Source: Bacteroidota bacterium (GTDB lineage: Bacteria > Bacteroidota > Bacteroidia > Bacteroidales > UBA10428). From it: DNA of 13,628 nucleotides. Positions 5,416 to 12,616 of this stretch are shown in pieces (within the stretch, counting starts at the first letter, position 1; the number at the start of each line of letters is the position of its first letter). The position numbers and the translations under genes are program-made. Below the pieces are notes generated by a model, which saw nothing but the letters and a program-made list of their open reading frames with translations, made no database searches and was not told where the DNA came from. The stretch lies in assembly GCA_017860375.1 (NCBI GenBank), contig JAGDMB010000029.1, forward strand, positions 1-13,628, written 5' to 3'.

Positions 5416-7149
5416 TCACTCCCCTCCCTTCACCCACCTGGCCACTTCTTCCTGCGAGGGATTCAGCAGGTTCAGCTTGTTCTTCTTGTTAAACCCGCAG
5501 ATTTCCTGGTGGAGTTTGCCGGATTTTTCAATTTTCTTTATTTTTTCTACCGTATTGTAGCCAAGTTGCTGCAGCACCGGAAACCATTCTTCGGGAATTC
5601 CGGCTGCAACGAATTTATCTTTGGTGTCAGGCTTTTCGGCCTTTTCGGGACGCATTTGCGGGAAAAATAAAACATCCTGAATGCTGGGCTGGTTTGTCAT
5701 GATCATGGCAAGCCGGTCTATTCCCACTCCCAGTCCGGATGTCGGAGGCATCCCGTATTCCAGCGCCCGCAGAAAATCCTGATCGATATACATGGCTTCA
5801 TCGTCCCCCTTTTCTGACAGACGCAATTGCTCCTGAAACCTTTCCCGCTGGTCGATAGGATCATTTAACTCGGAATAGGCGTTGCACACTTCCTTCCGGT
5901 TCACGATAAGTTCAAACCTTTCGGTGAGCCTCGGGTCCGTCCGGTGCTTCTTGCATAGTGGAGACATTTCCACCGGGTAGTCGATGATAAAAGTAGGCTG
6001 GATAAGGTGAGATTCGACCTTTTCACCAAAGATCCTGTCAATCAGTTTCCCCTTCCCCATTGTTGCGTCCGTTTCGATACCAAGGGAATTGCATGTATTG
6101 CGAAGGCCGTCCTCGTTCATTTCCCCGATATCCACACCGGCATATTCCCGTATGGCATCGAGCATCGATATCCTTTTAAAAGGCCTTGAAAAATCAATGA
6201 TCTGATTATCATATGGGATTTTGTTCGTACCGTGGAGATCGAGGGCGACTTTTTCGATCATTTCCTCCACGAAATCCATCATCCACAGATAATCTTTATA
6301 GGCAACGTAGATTTCCAGAACGGTAAATTCGGGATTGTGCATCCGATCCATCCCTTCGTTGCGGAAATCCCTGGAAAACTCATAGACTCCCTCAAAACCG
6401 CCAACAATAAGCCTTTTCAGGTAAAGCTCATTGGCTATCCGGAGATACAGCGGCATGTCAAGCGAATTATGATGGGTAACAAAGGGGCGGGCAGCGGCGC
6501 CTCCCGGAATGGCCTGAAGAACTGGTGTCTCAACCTCAAGATAGCCCCTGGAGTCAAAAAGCTGACGCAAGGAATTCATCAGCCGGGTGCGCATCCTGAA
6601 AACCTCTTTGACGGCCGGATTCACAATCAGGTCGACATAACGCTGGCGGTAGCGGAATTCCGGATCGGTGACGGCATCGTATACCACCCCGTCCTTTTCT
6701 TTTACGATGGGAAGTGGTTTCAGCGATTTGCTCAGAAGGGTAAGTCCCCGTACATGGATGGATATTTCCCCCATCTGGGTAATGAATACGAATCCGTTTA
6801 CGCCAATAAAATCCCCAATATCAAGCAGTTTTTTAAAAACAACATTGTAGAAGGTCTTGTCTTCTCCAGGGCAAAGATCATCCCTTTTTAAATAAAGCTG
6901 TATCCGCCCTTTTTCATCCTGGATTTCCGCAAAAGAAGCACTGCCCATGATGCGCTTGCTCATCAGCCGTCCCGCAATGCGAACATCTTGGAAATTGTTT
7001 TCAACGGCTGAATACGTATCCAGTATTGCACGGGTATTCGTGTTGACCGGAAAAGCAGCAGCAGGATAAGGATCGATGCCGGCTTTAATCAGTTCTTCCA
7101 GCGTCTGCCTTCGGATTATCTCCTGTTCGCTTAATTCAAAAGAGCTCAT
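5416..7149 (-). CDS. lysS: Lysine-tRNA ligase, class II (LysRS)
   Basis: This cytoplasmic enzyme joins lysine to tRNA(Lys) using ATP. Residues ~55-140 form the N-terminal OB-fold anticodon-binding domain (VRIAGRLMSKRIMGSASFAEIQD). The class II core runs from ~165 to 502. Motif 1 surrounds RRTRL-like MRTRLMNSLRQLF...GYLEVETPVL. Motif 2 is FRNEGMDRMHNPEFTVLEIY (262-281), and motif 3 is GLGVGIDRLAMIM (472-484) followed by QDVLFFPQMRPE. The lysine-site pattern NAYSELNDP (423-431) is intact. After the core come ~75 extra residues (503-577; IPEEWFPVLQQLGY...EICGFNKKNKL...NPSQEEVARWV), a helical extension that I recall from Bacteroidota enzymes and that explains the 577-residue length. No key motif is missing. 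It is divergent from aroK. Two full TAnnTTTG boxes precede it. Confidence 0.97.
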   Translation of the reverse strand: MSSFELSEQEIIRRQTLEELIKAGIDPYPAAAFPVNTNTRAILDTYSAVENNFQDVRIAGRLMSKRIMGSASFAEIQDEKGRIQLYLKRDDLCPGEDKTFYNVVFKKLLDIGDFIGVNGFVFITQMGEISIHVRGLTLLSKSLKPLPIVKEKDGVVYDAVTDPEFRYRQRYVDLIVNPAVKEVFRMRTRLMNSLRQLFDSRGYLEVETPVLQAIPGGAAARPFVTHHNSLDMPLYLRIANELYLKRLIVGGFEGVYEFSRDFRNEGMDRMHNPEFTVLEIYVAYKDYLWMMDFVEEMIEKVALDLHGTNKIPYDNQIIDFSRPFKRISMLDAIREYAGVDIGEMNEDGLRNTCNSLGIETDATMGKGKLIDRIFGEKVESHLIQPTFIIDYPVEMSPLCKKHRTDPRLTERFELIVNRKEVCNAYSELNDPIDQRERFQEQLRLSEKGDDEAMYIDQDFLRALEYGMPPTSGLGVGIDRLAMIMTNQPSIQDVLFFPQMRPEKAEKPDTKDKFVAAGIPEEWFPVLQQLGYNTVEKIKKIEKSGKLHQEICGFNKKNKLNLLNPSQEEVARWVKGGE

Positions 7150-7169
7150 TTTCGGGTGCTATTAGTTTA

Positions 7170-7177
7170 CAAATATA
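7170..7177 (-). promoter_or_regulatory. Proximal -7 box for lysS
   Basis: On the minus strand this reads TATATTTG, a full match to TAnnTTTG. Transcription would start near 7163, giving a leader of about 14 bases before the ATG at 7149. The upstream TTTG of the distal box lies 24 bases away, slightly long for a -33 element. Confidence 0.45.
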
Positions 7178-7201
7178 TTCTTTTTGGGCACAAAGGAGGC
7201 G

Positions 7202-7209
7202 CAAATATA
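7202..7209 (-). promoter_or_regulatory. Distal -7 box for lysS
   Basis: The minus strand reads TATATTTG here, again a full TAnnTTTG match. Initiation near 7195 would give a leader of about 46 bases. No clean -33 TTTG is seen 17-23 bases upstream, only AT-rich GATTTAAA. Confidence 0.4.
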
Positions 7210-7242
7210 CGGAGTCGATTTTTAAATCTGTCCGGGTAAAAC

Positions 7243-7250
7243 TACCTTTG
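7243..7250 (+). promoter_or_regulatory. -7 box for aroK
   Basis: TACCTTTG is a full match to TAnnTTTG on the plus strand. Start of transcription would be near 7257, about 12 bases before the GTG at 7269. This rules out the TTG at 7248 as the translation start, since that codon would lie inside the promoter. Confidence 0.5.
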
Positions 7251-7268
7251 TGCCATAAACTTTGCTTC

Positions 7269-7835
7269 GTGAGACTTTTTATTATCGGTTATAAAAGCAG
7301 CGGCAAGACCACTCTGGGAAAACAGCTGGCGATGGAATTGAACCTTGAATTCATTGACCTGGACGATTTCATTGAGCAACAGGAGGGGAAAACCATTCCG
7401 GAAGTTTTTCTCGAAGCCGGGGAAGAGGAGTTCAGGCGCAGGGAACGGAAAGCATTACGCCGGGTAATACGGAAAGATGACATCCTGGTTTCGACGGGTG
7501 GCGGAGTCCCCTGTCACCTTGATAACATGACCCTGATGGAAAAGCACGGCATCATAGTCTACCTGAAAGCCGATGATGAAACCCTGGTATCGCGTTTGAA
7601 AACTGCTGCCGTTAACCGGCCGATCGTAAAAGGAAAGTCAGAGGAGGAACTGCGGACTTACCTTGCTGAATTGCGCAACCGCTGCGAACGTTATTATGTC
7701 AGGGCGCATATAATTGTTGACGGAAATAAGACCGCAATACATGATATCATGGAACAGCTTAAAAAGGTAAACGCGATCCAAGGCCATGCTGTTTCAGGAG
7801 GGAAAAAAGCAAGACAAGGGAAAAATAATTTATAA
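7269..7835 (+). CDS. aroK: Shikimate kinase, 188 aa
   Basis: The enzyme phosphorylates the 3-hydroxyl of shikimate with ATP, the fifth step toward chorismate and the aromatic amino acids. All family marks are present: Walker A GYKSSGKTT (residues 7-15), the shikimate-binding DLDDFIE (30-36), the arginine-rich EEFRRRERKAL (53-63), the STGGGVP loop (75-81), and the lid arginine in AAVNRPIV (R117) followed by RNRCERYYVRAH (137-147). The length is slightly above the usual ~170 because of a basic tail (GGKKARQGKNN). The start is placed at GTG 7269, giving MRLFIIGYKSSGKTT, exactly where family members begin. A TTG at 7248 is in frame but lies inside the promoter box. The gene is divergent from lysS and 131 bases ahead of the next plus-strand gene, which seems to have its own promoter. 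Confidence 0.95.
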   Translation: MRLFIIGYKSSGKTTLGKQLAMELNLEFIDLDDFIEQQEGKTIPEVFLEAGEEEFRRRERKALRRVIRKDDILVSTGGGVPCHLDNMTLMEKHGIIVYLKADDETLVSRLKTAAVNRPIVKGKSEEELRTYLAELRNRCERYYVRAHIIVDGNKTAIHDIMEQLKKVNAIQGHAVSGGKKARQGKNNL

Positions 7836-7883
7836 GCGGCTCTTTTCATTCCATGAATTTGGTATACCCTTCCACATAAATTC

Positions 7884-7913
7884 TTGATTTCCTCTAATAA
7901 TTTCTTAATTTTA
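7884..7913 (+). promoter_or_regulatory. Candidate promoter for the three-gene transporter/TIR/STAND operon
   Basis: A TTG at 7884-7886 is followed after 19 bases by TAATTTTA (7906-7913), one mismatch from TAnnTTTG. Transcription would begin near 7920, 47 bases before the ATG at 7967. The region is AT-rich, and there is no visible terminator after aroK, so read-through from aroK is also possible. Confidence 0.4.
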
Positions 7914-7966
7914 CGACCTCCATTGCGGGCATTGTTAATTTAATCCGGCAGCCTTTAGAAGAAAAA

Positions 7967-10900
7967 ATGAAGAGCACGTTCCTAAATACCAGCGGTGTCA
8001 AACCCAGTGAGTTTTTAATTTTTTCTCTGTCGTGTATACAGGCTCTTTTGATAGGGGCGTTTCTGATCGTATTCGATATTGGTGCCCACATCCTCTTCTT
8101 CCAGTCATACACCAGCGAAATGATTCCGATGGCGTATGCAATATCGGCGATCCTGGGTTTGATTTATATGTGGGTGTATACTTTCTTGTCAAATCGTATA
8201 AATTTCAGGTTCTTTATTCTGGCAAATTATGGTATCATCCTGCTTGTACTGTCAGTCCTGTATTTTTATGAACCGCTCATGAAGGGAGCGGTTTTTGGAA
8301 TCCCCTTGCTGATGCCGCTTTCATTAATGTTTCCTATTACCATAATCGTTTTGTTGATTTTCCGGCGTTTGATGCGAAACCTATATACCCCTTTTCAAAA
8401 CCGGAGGTTATTGCCTTTTATACGGGCATCTCAGATCACGGGAATGGTAGCAGCTTCCTTCCTGCTTCTTACTTTGTTTTACATCGATTGGGACAGGCAA
8501 TTAATCCTTCTTGCTTCCGTTGGAATTATGGCTTTAATTATCGGGCTGCAAATGATCATGAATGTCGTTCATCGCTTTTCTCCCGTTCTCTATCATCCCC
8601 TGAAAAAGCTGAATCCCATACGGTCAAGGTTTATTGAATTGTTTTATTCCCGGTATACCTTATTATTACTGGCCTTTGTCATCCTATCTACCGTAATAGG
8701 ATACCTTCTTCATTATGAGTTTATTTCATTAGCCCGGCTGACCTTTACCGACCTGGCGGGTTTTGCGAAATTTCTGGCCTTATTCATGGGAATTATGATG
8801 ATCGTAACCCATTTCATTGAAAGGGTATTGATTCACAAGATCCTGTATTCCTATGATTCTCCTTACAGCCTGGTATTGATTCCGACAGCCGTTGGGATAG
8901 CGATTGTGGCAACGATTCTGATCAATTTTTTAGCCGGATCCACTGCCACAATCACCCGTTTTACTTATGTTTTCCTGATGATCACCATGGTAAAAATCGG
9001 GTACCAGGTCATGCGCGAATCCATCGAATTGCCCTCACTAAAGGTACTGTTCCGCACCCTCGATGTCCGTTTTCATAACGTGATAATTCCCCGTGTGGAA
9101 GGAACATTGCGAATATTCGGAATTGGAATTACCGGTTTGTTGCTGATGGGATTGCTTGCCATCGGGCTTAAAAAGGAACTATTTCAAAATCTTTTGATAC
9201 TTGTACTATCGGTAGTTTGGCTGGTAATTGCCATTAAACTGATAAAAGCGTATCAAAAAGCCCTTATGGAAGGGATCAGAAAATTAAAGTCGAATGTCAG
9301 GCAGATAGAGCAAGATCTTACCAGTACGGATGAAAAAGCACACAGCCTGATCAATCATACCGATCCGAAAAAGGTGATCACCGCCTTATCGCTTTTTGAG
9401 CGCATTGAGCCGATTCAGCATGAAAAGCACCTGATCAACCTGCTGGCTTCAAGTTCCTTTGAAATAAAAAAGTACCTGCTTGAAAAAATTGAGGAGTACT
9501 CCGTACTAAATGCATTACCAGTTTTAAAAGAAGCTCCTTTGCTCCGGGAAAACCAGAATAAAGAAACCCACGCGCTGGTGAATCATATCATGAGCCGTTT
9601 TGAGACCAAGCTTAGCTTTGGGCAGGACCGGGAAAGCCTCACACAGCTTTCAAACTCCCACAATATTACCGACCGGATACTGGCTGCCGAAATTGCAGGC
9701 ACTTCCGGAAAGTTGGACTGGCATGATATTGTCCTTGGCCTTTCCAGGGATATTGAGCCCGAAGTGAAAGCATCAGCTGTGAGAGCCATGGCCCGATTGA
9801 ATTGTGCCGACCACAGTCACGTATTAATAGGTTACCTGTCCACACCTAATTTCTTTCAATTTGCATTTGAAGCACTGATCAAGATAGGGGATCCGGCACT
9901 GGATATCCTTGAACAGGTCTTTCTTCAACCCGAAGCAGATAATACCCTACTCTCAAGGATAATCAGGATATATGGCAAGATTGGTACACCAAAAGCCATT
10001 GACCTGTTGCTGAACAAGATAGAAAACCAGAACCGGTATCTTACACGACAGGCCATTCTTTCCCTGCGAGAAGCAAAGTTCCAGGCAACACCCACCAATA
10101 TCAACCGGATCCTGAACAGCATTATCCGCCTGATCACCATAATGGCCTGGAATTTCTCTGTGTACCAGGTCCTGGATAAATCCAAAAAATTCACTTTGTT
10201 GCACGAAGCCTTCGATTCGGAAATTAAAGACAATTACAATACCCTTTACCAGCTGCTTACCCTAGCTTACAACTCTGCTTCCATCAACAACATTCGCGGT
10301 TTGCTCGGAGAAGGCGATGATACCGATATCAGCTTCGCCATTGAAATGCTCGACCAGATGCTCAACGAAGAAATCAAACAGGTATTTTTCCCCGTTATTG
10401 AGAACCTTTCTATCAAAAGCCGCGTAAAACAACTGGAGTACTTTTTTCAAACCGAGAAAAACGATCCTGAGGATCTGATCAATGAAATCATCATCCGTGA
10501 TTTTAATGCTATTTCTTACAACACAAAAGCCTGTGCGATATTCAGCCTGCTCATGATCAGCCATCCCAAAATCAGCCAGGAATTAATAGCCATGTTGTTC
10601 CATCCTGATAAAGTATTTCAGGAAACCGCCTCCTATGTCATTGAAAAGATAGAGCCCGGCTTTTTGGATTCCATATACCCGCGACTGGCAAATTCTGTTG
10701 TTACCGAAATACAAATTTCCCTTGAGCGTTCTTCAAACCGAGAGATTCCAAACTTATTGCTTGACCGTATCGGATTCCTTAAACAGGTGAAGAAATGCGA
10801 ATCCATCAGTGAAGATGTGCTGCTTGAAATTTCAAGGCACATGGATTTAAATACCTTGTCAGCCAACGATCAGCTTTTAATTAAAAAGAACGATGTCCAT

Positions 10901-11146
10901 TATCCCCTTGTCATCATTCAGAGCGGACAGGCAGAAATCAGGAATTCAGCAAACAAAGTATTTACTTTTGGTAAAAATGAGATAATTTACAGTGATATTT
11001 ATTCTGTGTATGAAGCATTCTCTTTCAGGGCTGTTACTCCTCTCACCTTTTTTAATCTTGACCAGGAGATGCTGAACAATCTGGCATTCGACAACCTTGA
11101 ATTTCGGAAGCTGTTGTTTGAATTGATTGAAGAATCAACCGCCTAA
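7967..11146 (+). CDS. Large membrane protein: nucleotide-translocase/MFS-like domain, HEAT-type repeats and degenerate cNMP-binding-like C-terminus
   Basis: The product has 1059 residues in three parts. Residues ~16-426 hold some 11-12 hydrophobic segments in an arrangement like the ATP/ADP translocase (NTT/TLC) branch of MFS-type carriers. The stretch around 352-395 (ESIELPSLKVLF...RVEGTLRIFGIGITGLLL) recalls the late-helix region of bacterial NTT-HEAT proteins. A charged helix (~427-450) leads into ~450 residues of paired helices of HEAT type, e.g. VKASAVRAMARL, FFQFAFEALIKIGDPALDILEQVF and IIRIYGKIGTPKAIDLLLNKI. Residues ~966-1055 resemble a cyclic-nucleotide-binding beta-roll: LVIIQSGQAEI, FGKNEIIYSDIY and FRAVTPLTFFNL. 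The usual GE of the phosphate cassette is replaced, so ligand binding is doubtful. Its ATG follows an A-rich GAAGAAAAA. It is the first gene of an apparent operon, 9 bases ahead of the TIR gene. Transport substrate, if any, is unknown; it may act as a membrane sensor or scaffold. Confidence 0.7.
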   Translation: MKSTFLNTSGVKPSEFLIFSLSCIQALLIGAFLIVFDIGAHILFFQSYTSEMIPMAYAISAILGLIYMWVYTFLSNRINFRFFILANYGIILLVLSVLYFYEPLMKGAVFGIPLLMPLSLMFPITIIVLLIFRRLMRNLYTPFQNRRLLPFIRASQITGMVAASFLLLTLFYIDWDRQLILLASVGIMALIIGLQMIMNVVHRFSPVLYHPLKKLNPIRSRFIELFYSRYTLLLLAFVILSTVIGYLLHYEFISLARLTFTDLAGFAKFLALFMGIMMIVTHFIERVLIHKILYSYDSPYSLVLIPTAVGIAIVATILINFLAGSTATITRFTYVFLMITMVKIGYQVMRESIELPSLKVLFRTLDVRFHNVIIPRVEGTLRIFGIGITGLLLMGLLAIGLKKELFQNLLILVLSVVWLVIAIKLIKAYQKALMEGIRKLKSNVRQIEQDLTSTDEKAHSLINHTDPKKVITALSLFERIEPIQHEKHLINLLASSSFEIKKYLLEKIEEYSVLNALPVLKEAPLLRENQNKETHALVNHIMSRFETKLSFGQDRESLTQLSNSHNITDRILAAEIAGTSGKLDWHDIVLGLSRDIEPEVKASAVRAMARLNCADHSHVLIGYLSTPNFFQFAFEALIKIGDPALDILEQVFLQPEADNTLLSRIIRIYGKIGTPKAIDLLLNKIENQNRYLTRQAILSLREAKFQATPTNINRILNSIIRLITIMAWNFSVYQVLDKSKKFTLLHEAFDSEIKDNYNTLYQLLTLAYNSASINNIRGLLGEGDDTDISFAIEMLDQMLNEEIKQVFFPVIENLSIKSRVKQLEYFFQTEKNDPEDLINEIIIRDFNAISYNTKACAIFSLLMISHPKISQELIAMLFHPDKVFQETASYVIEKIEPGFLDSIYPRLANSVVTEIQISLERSSNREIPNLLLDRIGFLKQVKKCESISEDVLLEISRHMDLNTLSANDQLLIKKNDVHYPLVIIQSGQAEIRNSANKVFTFGKNEIIYSDIYSVYEAFSFRAVTPLTFFNLDQEMLNNLAFDNLEFRKLLFELIEESTA

Positions 11147-11155
11147 TTCGGACCT

Positions 11156-12616
11156 ATGAATTTTGAGCACGATATATTTATCAGTTACGGCGCTGCCGGC
11201 AAGCAGGATAACCAGGACGGGGCTGCTTGGGCACAGTTGTTCTGCAATCATCTTGACGTTGTTTTGCAGCGTTTGTTTGATGAAAAGCCATCCGTGCTGT
11301 TGCAAAACGAATTGCTGACGCGTCAGCAGCAAATGAATGAAAACCCGGTTGATGTTTTTAAGAAAACCGGTGTGTTTGTGGTCATTATTTCGCCTGAAGA
11401 TATCGGATCGGATGATTATATGAAAGAACTGGGCCGCATCTATGAGGCGGTTTATCCTTCACCGGGGGACAATCAGACCCGCAACAGGATCTTTAAAGTC
11501 CTGACCCTCCCTCTGCAGGACGAGAAAGAACTGGAATTGATGAAAGCGGAGCTGCGGTATAATTTTTATGAAATCAACCGGTACAATAAAAAACCCCTGA
11601 CCTATCCCCTGCAGGGCAACCAGCTGCCCGATGACAAATTCTGGTCAAAGCTGGTTGACCTTGCCTATGATATATACAATTCCCTGCAGGAAATAAAAGA
11701 ACCCGGAAAGGTTGTTCATTCAGAAAGCAACCATCGTACTATTTTCCTGGCAGAAACCAGTTTTGACCAGCAGGAAAACCGCGATATTCTGAAACGTGAA
11801 TTACGGCACCTTGGGTATAAGGTACTCCCTGTATTGTCGATCCCCGGTGAAAGCGAGCATGCCCGCACTGTCATTGAAGAAAATGTCCGGCAATCGGTTG
11901 TTGCCATACACATGATGGGTGCTTATTACGGCGAATTCATTAAAAATGCCAAGTATTCCCTGATTGATTTTCAGGCCCGTGTGGTAAAGGAGTTTATTGA
12001 GTCTAAAGAAAAGTGCCTCAAACCTTACCAGATCATATGGATCCCGAGCGACCTCAAAACCACCGATCAGCGGCAGTCGCTATACCTGAAGAGAATTAAA
12101 CGCGATGAAACACAGGAAAAGACTGAAATTATTGAAGCACCGCTGGAAGTTTTTAAGACCATCGTCAACAATAAACTGAATGAACTGGCCGTTGCACCTG
12201 TAATGACTTCTGAAACAGGATATTCACTTTACCTGATATGCGAAGAAACGGAAAAACCCGACCTGCAGGATTATATCAATCTCATCCAGAGCCGTGGATT
12301 CAGGATCCTAACCAGTGTGCCTGCAGAAAAAGAATATTATTCCATCACGGAACACATCCGGTTATTGAAAAAAGCAGACGCCGTTTTGATTTATAAAGGC
12401 GATAGTTCAATGGAATGGTTGAACAGCAAATTACGGGACCTTGTTAAAGTACCCGGATTCGGAAAAGAAAAACCTTTTAAAGCGATTGGTATTTTTTCTC
12501 CTCAGAAAACAACTGACAAATCTTTATTATTTTTACGGAATGTTACGGTTATCTGGAATGAAGAAATTAACAACACGGCCATTCATCATTTTCTTGATCA
12601 GATTATTAAAAAATGA
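11156..12616 (+). CDS. TIR-domain protein with two further TIR-like Rossmann domains, 486 aa
   Basis: Three alpha/beta domains follow one another. Residues 1-~180 look like a TIR domain: first strand HDIFISYG, helix AAWAQLFCNHLDVVL, strand TGVFVVIISPED, and DDYMKELGRIYE, where Glu91 sits at the position of the conserved catalytic or structural TIR glutamate. Residues ~194-345 are a TIR/DUF4062-like unit: RTIFLAETSFDQQENRDILK, LRHLGYKVLPV, VRQSVVAIHMMGAYYGE. Residues ~355-486 are a third unit of the kind met next to nSTAND genes: YSLYLICEE, LIQSRGFRILTS, KKADAVLIYKGDSSMEWL, LRDLVKVPGFGKEKPF. TIR domains can cleave NAD+ or only bind partners; which applies here cannot be told. There is no signal peptide or membrane segment, so it should be cytoplasmic. 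It starts 9 bases after the transporter-like gene, and its stop overlaps the next start (ATGA), which implies translational coupling with the STAND NTPase. Confidence 0.75.
   Translation: MNFEHDIFISYGAAGKQDNQDGAAWAQLFCNHLDVVLQRLFDEKPSVLLQNELLTRQQQMNENPVDVFKKTGVFVVIISPEDIGSDDYMKELGRIYEAVYPSPGDNQTRNRIFKVLTLPLQDEKELELMKAELRYNFYEINRYNKKPLTYPLQGNQLPDDKFWSKLVDLAYDIYNSLQEIKEPGKVVHSESNHRTIFLAETSFDQQENRDILKRELRHLGYKVLPVLSIPGESEHARTVIEENVRQSVVAIHMMGAYYGEFIKNAKYSLIDFQARVVKEFIESKEKCLKPYQIIWIPSDLKTTDQRQSLYLKRIKRDETQEKTEIIEAPLEVFKTIVNNKLNELAVAPVMTSETGYSLYLICEETEKPDLQDYINLIQSRGFRILTSVPAEKEYYSITEHIRLLKKADAVLIYKGDSSMEWLNSKLRDLVKVPGFGKEKPFKAIGIFSPQKTTDKSLLFLRNVTVIWNEEINNTAIHHFLDQIIKK

Larger units (their letters stand above)
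7187..7254. promoter_or_regulatory. Inverted repeat GGCACAAAGG / CCTTTGTGCC in the lysS-aroK divergent promoter region
   Basis: GGCACAAAGG (7187-7196) and CCTTTGTGCC (7245-7254) are perfect reverse complements, with 48 bases between them. The right arm overlaps the aroK -7 box. The left arm falls at the predicted start of the distal lysS transcript. The symmetric placement suggests a shared operator or a pair of like-facing promoter elements, but no regulator is known for it. Confidence 0.4.

Noticed and set aside
6232..6891. Long plus-strand open frame (219 codons) inside lysS
   Set aside because: It lies wholly antisense to intact lysS motifs, and its translation has no recognisable domain.
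9925..10564. Minus-strand open frames of about 100 codons inside the large membrane protein gene
   Set aside because: They are antisense to the HEAT region, overlap one another and show no signal, domain or spacing evidence.
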